From Clostridia bacterium (lineage in GTDB: Bacteria; Bacillota; Clostridia; Christensenellales; Aristaeellaceae): a DNA stretch of 64,000 nt. Below, one piece after another: positions 7,443 through 17,270 of the stretch. A program made the position numbers and the translations under genes. Numbering within the stretch: the stretch's first letter is position 1; every line of letters begins with the position of its first letter. Below the pieces are notes generated by a model. It searched no databases. It was not told where the DNA came from and was given only the letters and a program-made list of their open reading frames with translations. Location: the NCBI GenBank assembly GCA_017447185.1, contig JAFSOC010000008.1, positions 1-64,000 on the forward strand, written 5' to 3'.

Positions 7443-9170
7443 ATGAAAAAGAGCATTTCCATGATTCTTGCAGTTTTGCTGGTTTTGGTGCTGGCGGGTT
7501 CGGCTATGGCCGGGGCGGCGGACACCGTCGTGACGGGCCGGATTTACACATCGGATGAAAAACAGCCCTGGGCGGAAGCCATGGCCATACAGGACGGAAA
7601 GTTCGTCTACGTGGGCGACATGGACGGCGTGCAGGACTACATCGGGGAGGGCACGAAGATCATTCACACGACAGGGATGATCACCCCCGGGCTGATCGAC
7701 GCACACACGCATCCGGCCACGATCGGCATGAGCGCGTGGCACGTGCGGATGGGCGTGCCGGACTACGACGGGATTATATCCTTCATCACAAAGTACCTGG
7801 CGGAGCACAGCAAAGAGGAAGCTCCCTTTGTGTACTTCGAATACTATCCCACGAACCTGTTCGGCCCGGAGGGCCCGAACAAGGCGCCGCTGGACGAGAT
7901 CGCGCCGGACCGGCCGATCCTGGTGCGGGACTTTAACGACCATGCCAGCTGGGTGAACTCGAAGTGCCTGGAGCTGCTGGGGGTATACAAAATGGATCCG
8001 AAAGACCCGCAGCTGGAATACTTCGTGCGGGACGAAAGCGGGGACTTCACCGGATGGGTGCTGGAGCTGGGGTACGCCCCGCTGGCGCACAACATGTACG
8101 AAGCGCTGGGATGGGAGCCGCCGGATGATCCCACGGTGGAGGTCATGAAGATTGCTACGGGGGACCTGAAGAAATGGGGCGTGACGGGCGTGTTCGACGC
8201 GTTCATCGAGGACGCGATGCAGCCGGCGAGCGTCTATGAAATGGACAGGGCCGGCGAACTGAACATGTATTACGACATGAGCTTCGTGCTGCAGCGGTAC
8301 GGGGAGCTGGAGGAAGTGATCGCCACGATCCGGGCGCTGGACGAGGCCTACCGCACGGAGCACCTGAAGATCGACACGCTGAAGATCTTCTACGACGGGA
8401 CCAACGAGCTGGGAGAAAGCGCCCTGATCGGCGGCACGGAACCGGGCATGGACAACAACGGATACATGTTGCTGGACTACAAGGAGACGAAGGAGGTCAT
8501 CCGCCGCTGCAACGAGGAAGGGATCGACGTGCACTTCCACATCGCGGGAGACCTGGCCTTCCGGACGGTGTGCGACGTGACGGAAGAACTGATTAAGGAG
8601 CAGGGACCACTGCAGATCCAGGTGGAGATGGCCCACTGCGAGCTGATCGACCCGGCGGACTACGGGCGGCCGGCGGAGCTGGGGATCATCATCAACTGGA
8701 CGCCCCACTGGAGCGGCGGATACTTCGGCGACGCGGCGCTGCAGTACCTGGGGCAGGAGCGGTACGACCGGATGTACCAGTTCAACCCCATCATCGACTC
8801 CGGGGCGACTGTGACCTTCGGATCTGACTGCTACTCCATGTTCGAGGAACGCCGGGCGAACCCGTACTTCGGGATGCAGATTGCCATGACGCGGATCGAC
8901 ATCGACCGGCCGATCGACGCGGAAAACCCCATGCGGCAGCCGGAAGACGCGAAGCTGACGCTGGAGAAGCTGCTGAAGGGATACACCATCGACGCGGCGA
9001 AACAGCTGCGGGTGGACGATAAGACGGGATCCATCGAGGAAGGGAAGAGCGCGAACTACAACATCTACGGGGTGAACCTGTTTGAGGTGCCTGCGGACGA
9101 ATTCAAGGATATCCTGCCGGAATACGTGGTATTCGAAGGCAAAGTGATCGAGGGAACCGCGGCAGAGTAA
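7443..9170 (+). CDS. secreted amidohydrolase family 3 protein (YtcJ-like)
   Basis: The 575-residue protein has a signal peptide (about residues 1-22), then a metal-dependent amidohydrolase domain. TPGLIDAHTHPATIG carries the H-x-H metal ligands; further candidates are the histidines in VHFHIAGDLAF and the Asp of FGSDCYSM near the C-terminus. Family members hydrolyse amides or cyclic ureides, but the substrate cannot be told from sequence. An exported form suggests processing of an extracellular compound. The ribosome site is GGAG. It lies 24 bases before the Y-family polymerase, so the transcript may continue. Confidence 0.88.
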   Translation: MKKSISMILAVLLVLVLAGSAMAGAADTVVTGRIYTSDEKQPWAEAMAIQDGKFVYVGDMDGVQDYIGEGTKIIHTTGMITPGLIDAHTHPATIGMSAWHVRMGVPDYDGIISFITKYLAEHSKEEAPFVYFEYYPTNLFGPEGPNKAPLDEIAPDRPILVRDFNDHASWVNSKCLELLGVYKMDPKDPQLEYFVRDESGDFTGWVLELGYAPLAHNMYEALGWEPPDDPTVEVMKIATGDLKKWGVTGVFDAFIEDAMQPASVYEMDRAGELNMYYDMSFVLQRYGELEEVIATIRALDEAYRTEHLKIDTLKIFYDGTNELGESALIGGTEPGMDNNGYMLLDYKETKEVIRRCNEEGIDVHFHIAGDLAFRTVCDVTEELIKEQGPLQIQVEMAHCELIDPADYGRPAELGIIINWTPHWSGGYFGDAALQYLGQERYDRMYQFNPIIDSGATVTFGSDCYSMFEERRANPYFGMQIAMTRIDIDRPIDAENPMRQPEDAKLTLEKLLKGYTIDAAKQLRVDDKTGSIEEGKSANYNIYGVNLFEVPADEFKDILPEYVVFEGKVIEGTAAE

Positions 9171-9194
9171 AAGAAAGAAACAGAACGAAAAAAC

Positions 9195-10703
9195 ATGCAG
9201 ACGGGAAAGACCTATATCGCCATCGACCTGAAGAGCTTCTATGCCTCGGTGGAATGCGCGGAGAGACACCTGGACCCCCTGACCACCAACCTGGTGGTGG
9301 CGGACGAAAGCCGGACAGAGAAAACCATCTGCCTGGCTGTTTCGCCGTCCCTGAAAGCCTACGGGATCCCGGGGCGGCCCAGGCTGTTCGAGGTGATCCA
9401 GAAGGTGAACGCGGTGAACGCGCGGCGCCGGCGGGAAGGGAACAGCGAGGAGGTCACCTTCATCATCGCGCCGCCGCGGATGCGGCTGTACGAGGAATAC
9501 AGCACGCGGATCTTTTCCATCTACATGAAATACATCAGCAGCGAGGACATCCACGTATACAGCATTGACGAGGTGCTGATGGATGTGACGGGGTACCTTG
9601 CGACCTACGGGATGACGCCCCGGGAGCTGGCCATGACCATGATCCGGGACGTGCTGCAGGAAACCCGGATCACCGCCACGGCGGGGATCGGGACGAACCT
9701 GTACCTGGCGAAGGTGGCAATGGACATCGTGGCGAAGCACGTGGAGCCGGACGCGGACGGGGTGCGGATCGCGGAGCTGGACGAGCAGAGCTACCGGGAG
9801 AAGCTGTGGTGCCACCAGCCGCTGCGGGACTTCTGGCGGGTCGGCCCGGGCATCGTGCGGCGGCTGGAAAAGATCGGGTGCCATACCATGGGCGACGTGG
9901 CCCGGATGAGCGAAGTAAACGAGGACGCGCTGTACAGAAGCATGGGGATCAACGCGGAGCTGCTGATCGACCACGCGTGGGGATGGGAGCCGACGGAGAT
10001 TAAGCACATCAAAAGCTTCCGGCCCCAGAGCAACAGCATCAGCAGCGGGCAGGTGCTGCCCGAGCCCTACAGCGCAACGGACGGCCGGCTGATCGTGATG
10101 GAGATGACGGAGCTGCTGGTGCTGGACCTGGTGCGGAAGGGGCTGGTGACGAAGCAGGTGACGCTGACGGTGAACTACGACCGGGAGAGCCTGACCGTGC
10201 TGCGGCAGGGGCAGGGGGCGGAGGACACCGTATACGGATACGCGAAGACCGGGGAGAGGTACACCGGGGAAGTGGGGGCGGACTACTACGGGCGGGTGGC
10301 CCCGAAGCACGCCCACGGGACCGGGAACCTGGACCACTGGACCTCCAGCACGAAGGCGATCATGAAGGCGATGACGGAGGTATATGACCGGATCGTGGAT
10401 CCGGACCTGCTGGTGCGGCGGATGTACGTGGTGGCGTGCAACGTGATACCGGAAAAGGAGATTCCGCCGGAAGGGCCGGTGCAGCTGGACCTGTTTACGG
10501 ACTACGGGGAAGTGCAGCGGCAGGAGGAAGAGCGGAGGGCCGCGGAGGCAAAAGAAAAGCGCCTGCAGAAGGCGACGATCGTGATGCAGGAGAAGTTCGG
10601 GAAGAATGCGGTGCTGAAGGGGATGAACCTGGAGAAGAAGGGGACGACCCGGGAGCGGAATATGCAGATTGGCGGGCACAGGGCCGGGGAGGGGCAGAAG
10701 TGA
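9195..10703 (+). CDS. Y-family DNA polymerase (UvrX/UmuC-like)
   Basis: The 502-residue protein starts IAIDLKSFYASVECAERHLDPL, the first catalytic Asp block of ImpB/MucB/SamB polymerases. YSIDEVLMDVTGYL gives the second acidic pair (S-x-D-E), and TATAGIGTNLYLAKVAMD is the palm signature. A helix-hairpin-helix-like segment follows (FWRVGPGIVRRLEKIG), then the little-finger region. These enzymes perform translesion synthesis after DNA damage. Coupling to a YolD-like gene (ATGA overlap) matches the Bacillus uvrX-yolD arrangement. I found no obvious LexA box (GAACN4GTTC) in the 24-base gap upstream. Confidence 0.9.
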   Translation: MQTGKTYIAIDLKSFYASVECAERHLDPLTTNLVVADESRTEKTICLAVSPSLKAYGIPGRPRLFEVIQKVNAVNARRRREGNSEEVTFIIAPPRMRLYEEYSTRIFSIYMKYISSEDIHVYSIDEVLMDVTGYLATYGMTPRELAMTMIRDVLQETRITATAGIGTNLYLAKVAMDIVAKHVEPDADGVRIAELDEQSYREKLWCHQPLRDFWRVGPGIVRRLEKIGCHTMGDVARMSEVNEDALYRSMGINAELLIDHAWGWEPTEIKHIKSFRPQSNSISSGQVLPEPYSATDGRLIVMEMTELLVLDLVRKGLVTKQVTLTVNYDRESLTVLRQGQGAEDTVYGYAKTGERYTGEVGADYYGRVAPKHAHGTGNLDHWTSSTKAIMKAMTEVYDRIVDPDLLVRRMYVVACNVIPEKEIPPEGPVQLDLFTDYGEVQRQEEERRAAEAKEKRLQKATIVMQEKFGKNAVLKGMNLEKKGTTRERNMQIGGHRAGEGQK

Positions 10704-10903
10704 TGAAGGGGAAAGAACCGGAGGCACGGGAAGTGTACGGGGATATTATTGACCACCCGCACCATGTGTCGGAGAAGCATCCGAGGATGAGTTTACAGGA
10801 CCGGGCGGCGCAGTTTGCGCCGTTTGCGGCGCTGGTGGGGTATGGGGAGATGATAGAGGAAGAGGCGAAGGAGTGGGAGAAGAGGATTGAGGAGGATTTT
10901 TGA
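10703..10903 (+). CDS. YolD-like protein
   Basis: The 66-residue protein overlaps the polymerase stop by one base (TGATG). It contains HHVSEKHPRMSLQDRAAQF and FAALVGY, the YolD-like signature. YolD-family proteins are small partners encoded next to Y-family polymerases, proposed to act like UmuD, although direct evidence is thin. Tight coupling supports joint expression. Confidence 0.85.
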   Translation: MKGKEPEAREVYGDIIDHPHHVSEKHPRMSLQDRAAQFAPFAALVGYGEMIEEEAKEWEKRIEEDF

Positions 10904-10927
10904 AAAAATAAAAAGTTCGTGTATAAT
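10900..10927 (+). promoter_or_regulatory. promoter of the S15 peptidase gene
   Basis: TTGAAA (10900-10905), a 16-base spacer and TATAAT (10922-10927). The -35 overlaps the yolD stop codon. The ATG at 10977 is 50 bases downstream. Confidence 0.65.
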
Positions 10928-10976
10928 GGAGGAAGCCTGAGAAAAGCCAAATATATCCCGGAGGTGTGTCTGAAAG

Positions 10977-13139
10977 ATGACAGGAAAAAAGAAAACAGAT
11001 CGGAACGTTTATGCATGGCGGCGCGGGATCCCCTGCCTGCTCCTCTGCCTGTGCCTGGCGGCGGGAATGATTTCTGCGGCTTCCGCCGCGGAAAAAGCCC
11101 GGACGCCGGTTTTTGAGGACGGCATGGCGCAGCCGGTTTTTACCTGGTCGAATCTGCGGAGCGACGACTATACCAATGAGAAGAGCGAGATCCTGCGCTT
11201 CTGCGTGTATATCGAGACGGACCACGATACCGATATGGACGGCTTCGCGGACCTGGTCGAGGCGCTTGTGCAGGTTCCCCGCGCCGCGGCGGAGGGCGCC
11301 TTCAAGGCGGGGACGATCTACGATCCAACCCCCTACGGCTCCGGCACGGTGGACGAGTACATGATGAAAAGCAGGCTCAATATGAATCCGGTTCCCTTCG
11401 ACTACAGCCGGCTTTATCAGCCGGGCGAAAAGCGGAACCCGAACGGGGTTGTGACGACGCTGGACGCGGCGGAGGCGGCGGATTCCGAAAGCTGGAACTA
11501 CCTCGTTCCCTTTACCGAAAACAAGGGATACAGCTACGCCCAGATGTATGACTATTTCCTCGTGCGGGGATTTGCCGTCGTCGAGGCCGGGGGCATCGGA
11601 ACCTATCACTCCGAGGGCTTTGAACTGTGCGGCCTCGATCTCGAGCGGGATGCGCACAAGTGCGTCGTGGAATGGCTCACGGGAGACAGGCGGGCTTTCA
11701 CGGACCCGTACAACAACATCGAAATCAAGGCGGAATGGTCGAACGGAAACGTGGCCATGACGGGCACTTCCTACGGCGGGACGATCCCCTTTGAGGTGGC
11801 GGTCACCGGCGTCAAGGGCCTGAAGACGATCATTCCCTACGCGGGCATCGCCTCCTGGTACGACTATTCCAACTCCCAGGGCGTCGCGCGCTTCCTGACT
11901 GCGGCGTATGTCAACGAGCTGGCTTCCTACAACAGCGGCGCCGCCTACGAGGACGACGAATGGACCGTCATCAACGACAATTACGCGTCCCTGATCTGGC
12001 AGCTGGCGCAGGATCAGCTGGCCTCGAACGGCAACTACACCACGTTCTGGGAGCAGCGGGACTATACGAAGGACGCTTCCCGGATCAACTGCTCGGCGCT
12101 GATCGTGCACGGGCTGAACGACTTCAACGTCTACACGAAGCAGGCGGACCTGATGGTGAAAGCCTTTGAGAAGGCCGGGATGACCTGGAAGCTGATCCTG
12201 CACCAGGACGGGCACAACGATCTGAAGAGCAAGAACGTCAACGGCGAACTGTGGGAGGAAATCCTGAACAGATGGCTGTCGCACTATCTCTACGGCGAGG
12301 ACAACGGCGTCGAATACATGTTCCCCGTCACCGTTCAGAGCAACGTGGACGGCACCTTCTGGACCTACGAAAGCTGGGGAGACTTTGTAACGGACACTTA
12401 CGCGTATGACAAAACGGCCAACCCGGACGCGGTTTCCCATGTGGACACGGCCGGCCTCAAGGAACACAGCAGCGCGTATCTGAACGGGACGGACGATTTC
12501 GGCAGGAAGCTCCGGCAGGACAATTACTATCTGAGCCTGCCGAAGGGTACGGGCGCGACCTACATTTACGAGCTGCCGGAGAACTACACGATGTTCGGCA
12601 TCCCCGAGGTGCATCTGAAGATGGCCACGCCGGACGCGGACAAGGAAGCCATGATGGTGACGGCCGCGCTGATCGATACCATCGACGGCAAAACCCCGTT
12701 CAAGGCGTTTCTGACCAATGAAAGACTGAACAACACCGTTACCTATAAAACCATCGGCATGGGGGATTCGGGCCGCGTGTACGGCCGGACGCCGCTGAAG
12801 GTGCTGGTGCAGAGCAAGGCCACCGCGAAGCTCGTTACCTTCGGGTTTGCCGATCTGCGGGACTACGGCGGCGGATACGACGGCCGGGACTACACGGCGC
12901 CCGCGAAGGAAATGACCGCAGGGGAGTACTACGACTACACGATTTACCTCCAGCCCACGGTGCACACCTTCGCGCCGGGACACAAGGCCGTGCTGGTCAT
13001 CACCGCCTGGGATCCCTATATTGAAGACCACGGGGACGGCGACGCCGACGAAACGGACAAACCCAGGGAATACTCCTTCGACATCGACAACGCGTCGCTG
13101 GAATTCCGCATTCCGCGCAGCGCGCAGCCGCCGGTCTGA
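10977..13139 (+). CDS. secreted S15-family peptidase (Xaa-Pro dipeptidyl-peptidase type)
   Basis: The 720-residue protein has a signal peptide after a basic N-terminus (hydrophobic core about residues 20-37). The alpha/beta hydrolase core carries the nucleophile motif GTSYGGT at about 261-267, an Asp in VHGLNDFNVYT and a His in LHQDGHNDL. A C-terminal beta-sandwich (FAPGHKAVLVITAWDPY) is typical of PepX/CocE enzymes. These release N-terminal Xaa-Pro dipeptides or hydrolyse related esters/amides; export suggests peptide digestion outside the cell. The length and domain order match the family. Confidence 0.88.
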   Translation: MTGKKKTDRNVYAWRRGIPCLLLCLCLAAGMISAASAAEKARTPVFEDGMAQPVFTWSNLRSDDYTNEKSEILRFCVYIETDHDTDMDGFADLVEALVQVPRAAAEGAFKAGTIYDPTPYGSGTVDEYMMKSRLNMNPVPFDYSRLYQPGEKRNPNGVVTTLDAAEAADSESWNYLVPFTENKGYSYAQMYDYFLVRGFAVVEAGGIGTYHSEGFELCGLDLERDAHKCVVEWLTGDRRAFTDPYNNIEIKAEWSNGNVAMTGTSYGGTIPFEVAVTGVKGLKTIIPYAGIASWYDYSNSQGVARFLTAAYVNELASYNSGAAYEDDEWTVINDNYASLIWQLAQDQLASNGNYTTFWEQRDYTKDASRINCSALIVHGLNDFNVYTKQADLMVKAFEKAGMTWKLILHQDGHNDLKSKNVNGELWEEILNRWLSHYLYGEDNGVEYMFPVTVQSNVDGTFWTYESWGDFVTDTYAYDKTANPDAVSHVDTAGLKEHSSAYLNGTDDFGRKLRQDNYYLSLPKGTGATYIYELPENYTMFGIPEVHLKMATPDADKEAMMVTAALIDTIDGKTPFKAFLTNERLNNTVTYKTIGMGDSGRVYGRTPLKVLVQSKATAKLVTFGFADLRDYGGGYDGRDYTAPAKEMTAGEYYDYTIYLQPTVHTFAPGHKAVLVITAWDPYIEDHGDGDADETDKPREYSFDIDNASLEFRIPRSAQPPV

Positions 13140-13147
13140 GGGGAAAA

Positions 13148-13218
13148 GGGAACGACAGGGAATAATCCCTGTCGTTTCTGCATTCTCCCGCCCTGAGAAT
13201 CATGTCCCCACCGTTCCC
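13148..13218. repeat. GGGAACG...CGTTCCC element containing a terminator hairpin
   Basis: GGGAACG (13148-13154) and CGTTCCC (13212-13218) match the arms of the elements at 3999 and 15000. Inside, ACGACAGGG pairs with CCCTGTCGT (13152-13174) and is followed by TTTCT, a likely terminator for the peptidase gene. The right arm abuts the convergent gene's stop codon. Confidence 0.6.
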
Positions 13219-14931
13219 TCAGCCGTTGCTGTCTTCCATTTCGGAGTAGACAAAGTACACAATATCGTGCTCATCCGCGAAACGGGCGGCATAGGTGTCA
13301 TGGCTCTCCGTCCAGAAGGAGAAGTTCGGGCAGCCTTCAAAGGCGTCCTCGGCGATGAACTGAACGCTGGAAGGGATGTGCACGGTCCACAGGGCCCGGC
13401 AGTTTGCGAAGGCCCGGGACTCAATGGATTCCAGACCCTCCGGGCAGACGATCTCCCCGCAGTGGGGATCGTTTTCATAAGCGCCGGCCTCGATGTGCTT
13501 CGTGCCGGCGGGAATTTCCAGCTTCAGCGGCTCGTCCGTTTCCCGCCGGCCTTCGGGGAAGATATTCAGCACCAGGCCGGAGGCGTCCGGCATTTTGTAG
13601 GTGTAGGTATCCAGAATGACTTCCTTTCCGTCCGGCAGGGTGACGGCCACGCCCTTCAGGGCCCAGGCCAGCAGCAGCTCTTCCTCGCCGCCCATCAGGA
13701 AGGGCGGATCCTGGAAGCCCCGGGTGAAGATGGCCTGGTTATGCAGGCTGCGGGAACTCCACACGGGTTCGCCGGCGGCGAAGGCGTCCCGGGCGAGTTC
13801 CGCAATAGTGCGGAAGTTTTCCCCTTCGCCGGTGCCCCAGGCGGCGCAGCGGCCGGTGTGCACGTGGTAATTAGCGGCCAGGGAGCCTGTCGGCTGCTCG
13901 GCGCAGCGGTTCCAGCTCGCGTCCAGCCATTCGTGGGTGAGGTGGTCGAGCAGGATATCCAGCTCCTTGTTCACCATAAAATGGCGGTAATCCTTGACCC
14001 CGTAGGAGAGGCCGTTTTCGTCCGCCGCGGGCTCGCTGTAGTCCATGGCGGGGTCGTTGCGGGGATGGTCGTCCCAGGTGGGATCCGCGAAAAACCATTC
14101 CCCGTTGATTTTCACCGCGTCCCAGGCGTGGTAGCCGAGGCGGGTTTCCCCGTTGATTACGTAAACCTCCAGCCCTGCCGCCCGGCACAGCATGGCGTAC
14201 AGACGGGCATAGCTGTCGCAGACGCCGGTGCCCCGCAGAATCGCGTCGGTGGAATGAAAGGAGTAGGTTTCGTCATAGGTCAGATGGTCCAGCAGCCACT
14301 GATACAGGTTAAAGGCCGTCTGCCATTCATCCCCCGGCACCTTGCATTCCGCGGCGGCCGCGTCGATGATCTCCGTGATCTGCTCCATGCCCGGGCCCTC
14401 CAGGGTAAAGCCGGCGGTAATGAGCACACTATCGTCCTCGTTATCCATGATGACGGTGGCGGACAGATGGTACCAGCCGGCAACTTTCGGCCCGGCGCAG
14501 ATCATCTTTTCCGGGAAGCCCTCATATTTTTTTACCCAGACCAGGCTCCAGGTGTCCTTCCAGTCCATATCGTGGCAGGAAAGGTGCAGCTCGACGGATT
14601 TCACCCGGGAGGGAAGCGTCTGGTCCTTCCAGTCTTCCTTCAGCTGCAGCACCCATTCGCTCTCCCGGTTGAGGGCGGGCGCCCGGTCCGACATGTACAG
14701 CAGGCGGAAGGGGAGGACGTCCATGTCCAGGTTCTCCGGCTCTCCGCTCTCCGGATCGTATTCTTCCGGGTCGTATTCATCCTCCGGGTCGTATTCTTCT
14801 TCCGGGTCGTATTCGTCCGCCGCATCCGCCGCGGCGGCCGGAAGGAACGGGGTTTCCGGCAGGCGGGGGAGCAGGCTGACGGACAGCAGGGCCAGCACCA
14901 GAGCGGTGAAAACGGATAAAAACTTTTTCAT
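13219..14931 (-). CDS. secreted transglutaminase-like protein with C-terminal LRR segment
   Basis: The 570-residue protein has a signal peptide, then an acidic repeat built from EYDPE-type units (about residues 40-62). A transglutaminase-like core follows: GVCDSYARLYAMLCRAAGLEV (Cys), GYHAWDAVKINGEW (His) and FADPTWDD (Asp) form the Cys-His-Asp triad. Near the C-terminus IPAGTKHIEAGAYEN and CPEGLESIESRAFANC resemble BspA-type leucine-rich repeats. Such proteins crosslink or cleave amide bonds at the surface; the actual reaction is unknown. The gene is monocistronic and convergent with the S15 peptidase. Confidence 0.85.
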   Translation of the reverse strand: MKKFLSVFTALVLALLSVSLLPRLPETPFLPAAAADAADEYDPEEEYDPEDEYDPEEYDPESGEPENLDMDVLPFRLLYMSDRAPALNRESEWVLQLKEDWKDQTLPSRVKSVELHLSCHDMDWKDTWSLVWVKKYEGFPEKMICAGPKVAGWYHLSATVIMDNEDDSVLITAGFTLEGPGMEQITEIIDAAAAECKVPGDEWQTAFNLYQWLLDHLTYDETYSFHSTDAILRGTGVCDSYARLYAMLCRAAGLEVYVINGETRLGYHAWDAVKINGEWFFADPTWDDHPRNDPAMDYSEPAADENGLSYGVKDYRHFMVNKELDILLDHLTHEWLDASWNRCAEQPTGSLAANYHVHTGRCAAWGTGEGENFRTIAELARDAFAAGEPVWSSRSLHNQAIFTRGFQDPPFLMGGEEELLLAWALKGVAVTLPDGKEVILDTYTYKMPDASGLVLNIFPEGRRETDEPLKLEIPAGTKHIEAGAYENDPHCGEIVCPEGLESIESRAFANCRALWTVHIPSSVQFIAEDAFEGCPNFSFWTESHDTYAARFADEHDIVYFVYSEMEDSNG

Positions 14932-14999
14932 GTTTTTTTGTCCCCTCTGTATTTTTCTATGACTGTATCATAGACGAAAACCGGCTCCGGGTCAACGGC

Positions 15000-15030
15000 G
15001 GGAACGAAAAGGACTGTCCCCACCGTTCCC
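15000..15030. repeat. dispersed GGGAACG...CGTTCCC inverted repeat
   Basis: GGGAACG (15000-15006) and CGTTCCC (15024-15030) enclose AAAAGGACTGTCCCCAC. It is close in sequence to the element at 3999-4032. The remainder of the 295-base gap 14932-15226 is AT-rich with repeated GTAACT words and no convincing gene. Confidence 0.6.
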
Positions 15031-15226
15031 GGGAATAGTTACATTAAAAACGCCAAAAGTAACCAAAATGCAGGGATTTATGTAACTTTTTGGAGGAAAT
15101 GGGGAAAGCCATGTAACTATTCTCTTCTTCTGTTGATAATGCTTGTTTTCCGGAAGGTTTTTGGGTATTCTAACAGGTAGCGTATTTTTCACTCACGCAC
15201 AGAGGAAAGGCCGGGAGGAAACTGAT

Positions 15227-16423
15227 TTGGAATCTTTGGAGATCAACGCTGCATATGACCCGGAGGTGCCGGAGATCACGGTGCGGTGCCGGGGATTTAT
15301 CACCTCCGCAAACGCGGGGGAATTCCAGGCGCAGGTGGACGCGCTGCTGGAGGAATATCCGGGCGCGAAAATGACCATGGACTTCGACGGGATCGACGGG
15401 ATCACCAGCGCGGGGCTGCGGGTGCTGCTGCACGCGAAGAAGATCAACGACAGGCTGCGGGTGATCAACACATCCCCCGTGGTATACGAAACCTTCGAGG
15501 TGACCGGGTTCAGTTCCCTCTTCTCCGTCAGCAGGCAGCCGCGGACGGTATCGGTGGAGGGATGCGAGAAGATCGCCCAGGGGGCGGCCGGCGCCATCTA
15601 CCGCCTGGACGAGGACAACATCGTGAAGGTGTTCATGCCGGACGAAAGCATCCATACCATCCGCCTGGAGAGCGAGACGGCGGGGAAGGCTTTCCTCTAC
15701 GGGATTCCCACGGCCATCTCCTTCGGCACGGTGCGGGTGGGGGACTGCTACGGGATCCAGTACGAGATGATCAAGGCCCAGAGCTTTGCCAGCGTGCTGA
15801 AGGGCGATCCGGACAACTTCGACAGCCATGTGAAAGACTATACGGCGCTGCTGCGGCAGCTGCACACGACGAAGGACCGGGACGGCGTGTTCGTGTCGAT
15901 GAAGGAAATCTACCACGAAGCCATCGACTACAGCGCCAAGTACTTCCAAGAGGACGAGGTAAAGAAATTCAAGGCGCTGATCGACTCCATCCCGGACCGG
16001 GACACGCTGATCCACGGGGACTTCCACCCCGGGAACATCATGGCATCCGGGGACGGGCTGATGCTGATCGACCTGACGCGGATGGGCGTGGGGCACCCGA
16101 TCTTCGACCTGTTCGAGATGGCTGCATCCCACATCAACCTGGCCACCTCCACGCCGGAAATCGCGGAGGCCTTCCTGGGGATCCCGCCGGAGACGATCAT
16201 CCGGCTGTGGAAGGAAACGCTGAAGCAGTATTTCCCGGACAAAACCGAAGAAGAGATTGCGCGGATCGAAAAGCAGCTGATGGGATACGGGCGGATCGCC
16301 AACGTGATTGCACCCTACATCGGCCAGAGCCTGACGGAAGAGCAGGTGCTGTTCTACATCAACGAAGCGAAGACGCACCTGGTGCCGATCATCGACGGAC
16401 TGATCGGCAGCGTGGACTGGTAA
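15227..16423 (+). CDS. STAS domain - aminoglycoside phosphotransferase-like kinase fusion
   Basis: The 398-residue protein starts at TTG with GGAGG eight bases upstream; no ATG fits. Residues about 1-98 are a STAS (anti-sigma factor antagonist) domain with DFDGIDGITSAGLRVLLHAKK, including the Ser that is phosphorylated in SpoIIAA-like proteins. Residues about 108-390 are an APH/choline-kinase-like fold with HGDFHPGNIM (His263-Asp265, catalytic loop) and LIDLTRMG as the metal-binding Asp block. This fusion matches the TIGR02172 type. It heads an operon with a tyrosine phosphatase and an ATP-grasp protein. The substrate is unknown. Confidence 0.85.
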   Translation: MESLEINAAYDPEVPEITVRCRGFITSANAGEFQAQVDALLEEYPGAKMTMDFDGIDGITSAGLRVLLHAKKINDRLRVINTSPVVYETFEVTGFSSLFSVSRQPRTVSVEGCEKIAQGAAGAIYRLDEDNIVKVFMPDESIHTIRLESETAGKAFLYGIPTAISFGTVRVGDCYGIQYEMIKAQSFASVLKGDPDNFDSHVKDYTALLRQLHTTKDRDGVFVSMKEIYHEAIDYSAKYFQEDEVKKFKALIDSIPDRDTLIHGDFHPGNIMASGDGLMLIDLTRMGVGHPIFDLFEMAASHINLATSTPEIAEAFLGIPPETIIRLWKETLKQYFPDKTEEEIARIEKQLMGYGRIANVIAPYIGQSLTEEQVLFYINEAKTHLVPIIDGLIGSVDW

Positions 16424-16444
16424 AAGCAAGGAGTTTTTTCAGGA

Positions 16445-17266
16445 ATGAACGAGCATCACATTCACCTGCCCGGGGTGCGGAACGCACGGGAGCTGGGCGG
16501 ATACCGGATCGGGGAGATGACCATTAAAAAGGGGATCCTGCTGCGGAGCGGGAGCCTGACCGGGGCAACGGAGGAAGCACGGAGAGACCTGGCGGAAAAA
16601 TACCGGGTGCAGACGATCGCGGACTTCCGGATGAGCGAGGAGACGGCGAAAAGCCCGGACCCGGAGATCCCCGGGGCCAGGAAACTGCACCTGCCCATGC
16701 TGGAGACGGCGGACATGAACACGCCGGACCCGGAATATGTGGCGGTGATTGCGGATCCCGCCGCGGACAAAAAAACAAAGTTCGAGATGACCTACCGGAA
16801 GAAGATCATCGACGAAAAGGTGTATGTGGATTTCCTGCGGAAGGAGCGGGGAAAGAGCGCGATCCGGGGATTCTTCGGCGCGCTGGCGGAGCTGGAAGAC
16901 GGCCGGGCGATCCTGTGGCACTGCCGGGACGGGAAGGACCGGACGGGGCTGGCGGCGATGCTGCTGTTGTCCGCGCTGGGAGCGGACCGGGAGACGGTGA
17001 TCTATGACTTCCTGCTGACAAATGAATTCAACCGGGACATCGTGGAGGAAGCGGAAAAGGCCGCGGCGGAATGGCAGATGCCCCGGGACATGGCGGACCT
17101 GTACCTGTTCATGACGGGCGGGGTGATCCGCGGATACATGGAATGCGCGCTGGAATACCTGGACCGGGAATACGGCGGGGCCACCGGCTATCTGGAAAAA
17201 GAAATCGGGATCGGCGCGGACGAACGGGAGAGGCTGCGGGCAAAATTTCTCACGCGGGAGGGCTGA
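16445..17266 (+). CDS. tyrosine-protein phosphatase (Y_phosphatase3 type)
   Basis: The 273-residue protein carries the CX5R loop HCRDGKDRTG with Cys160 and Arg166. The N-terminus (LPGVRNARELGGYRIGEMTIKKGILLRSG) is the usual opening of PtpA/PTP-A-like tyrosine or phosphoinositide phosphatases, and VQTIADFRM supplies the general-acid region. It has no signal peptide, unlike its distant paralogue at 35435, so it acts in the cytoplasm. It lies 21 bases after the kinase fusion and 4 bases before the ATP-grasp gene, which suggests that the three act on one pathway. Confidence 0.9.
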   Translation: MNEHHIHLPGVRNARELGGYRIGEMTIKKGILLRSGSLTGATEEARRDLAEKYRVQTIADFRMSEETAKSPDPEIPGARKLHLPMLETADMNTPDPEYVAVIADPAADKKTKFEMTYRKKIIDEKVYVDFLRKERGKSAIRGFFGALAELEDGRAILWHCRDGKDRTGLAAMLLLSALGADRETVIYDFLLTNEFNRDIVEEAEKAAAEWQMPRDMADLYLFMTGGVIRGYMECALEYLDREYGGATGYLEKEIGIGADERERLRAKFLTREG

Positions 17267-17270
17267 AGAA

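Noticed and set aside
7425-10727. Long minus-strand frame of 1100 residues
   Set aside because: It is the antisense of two well-supported genes and has His/Arg/Val-rich shadow composition.
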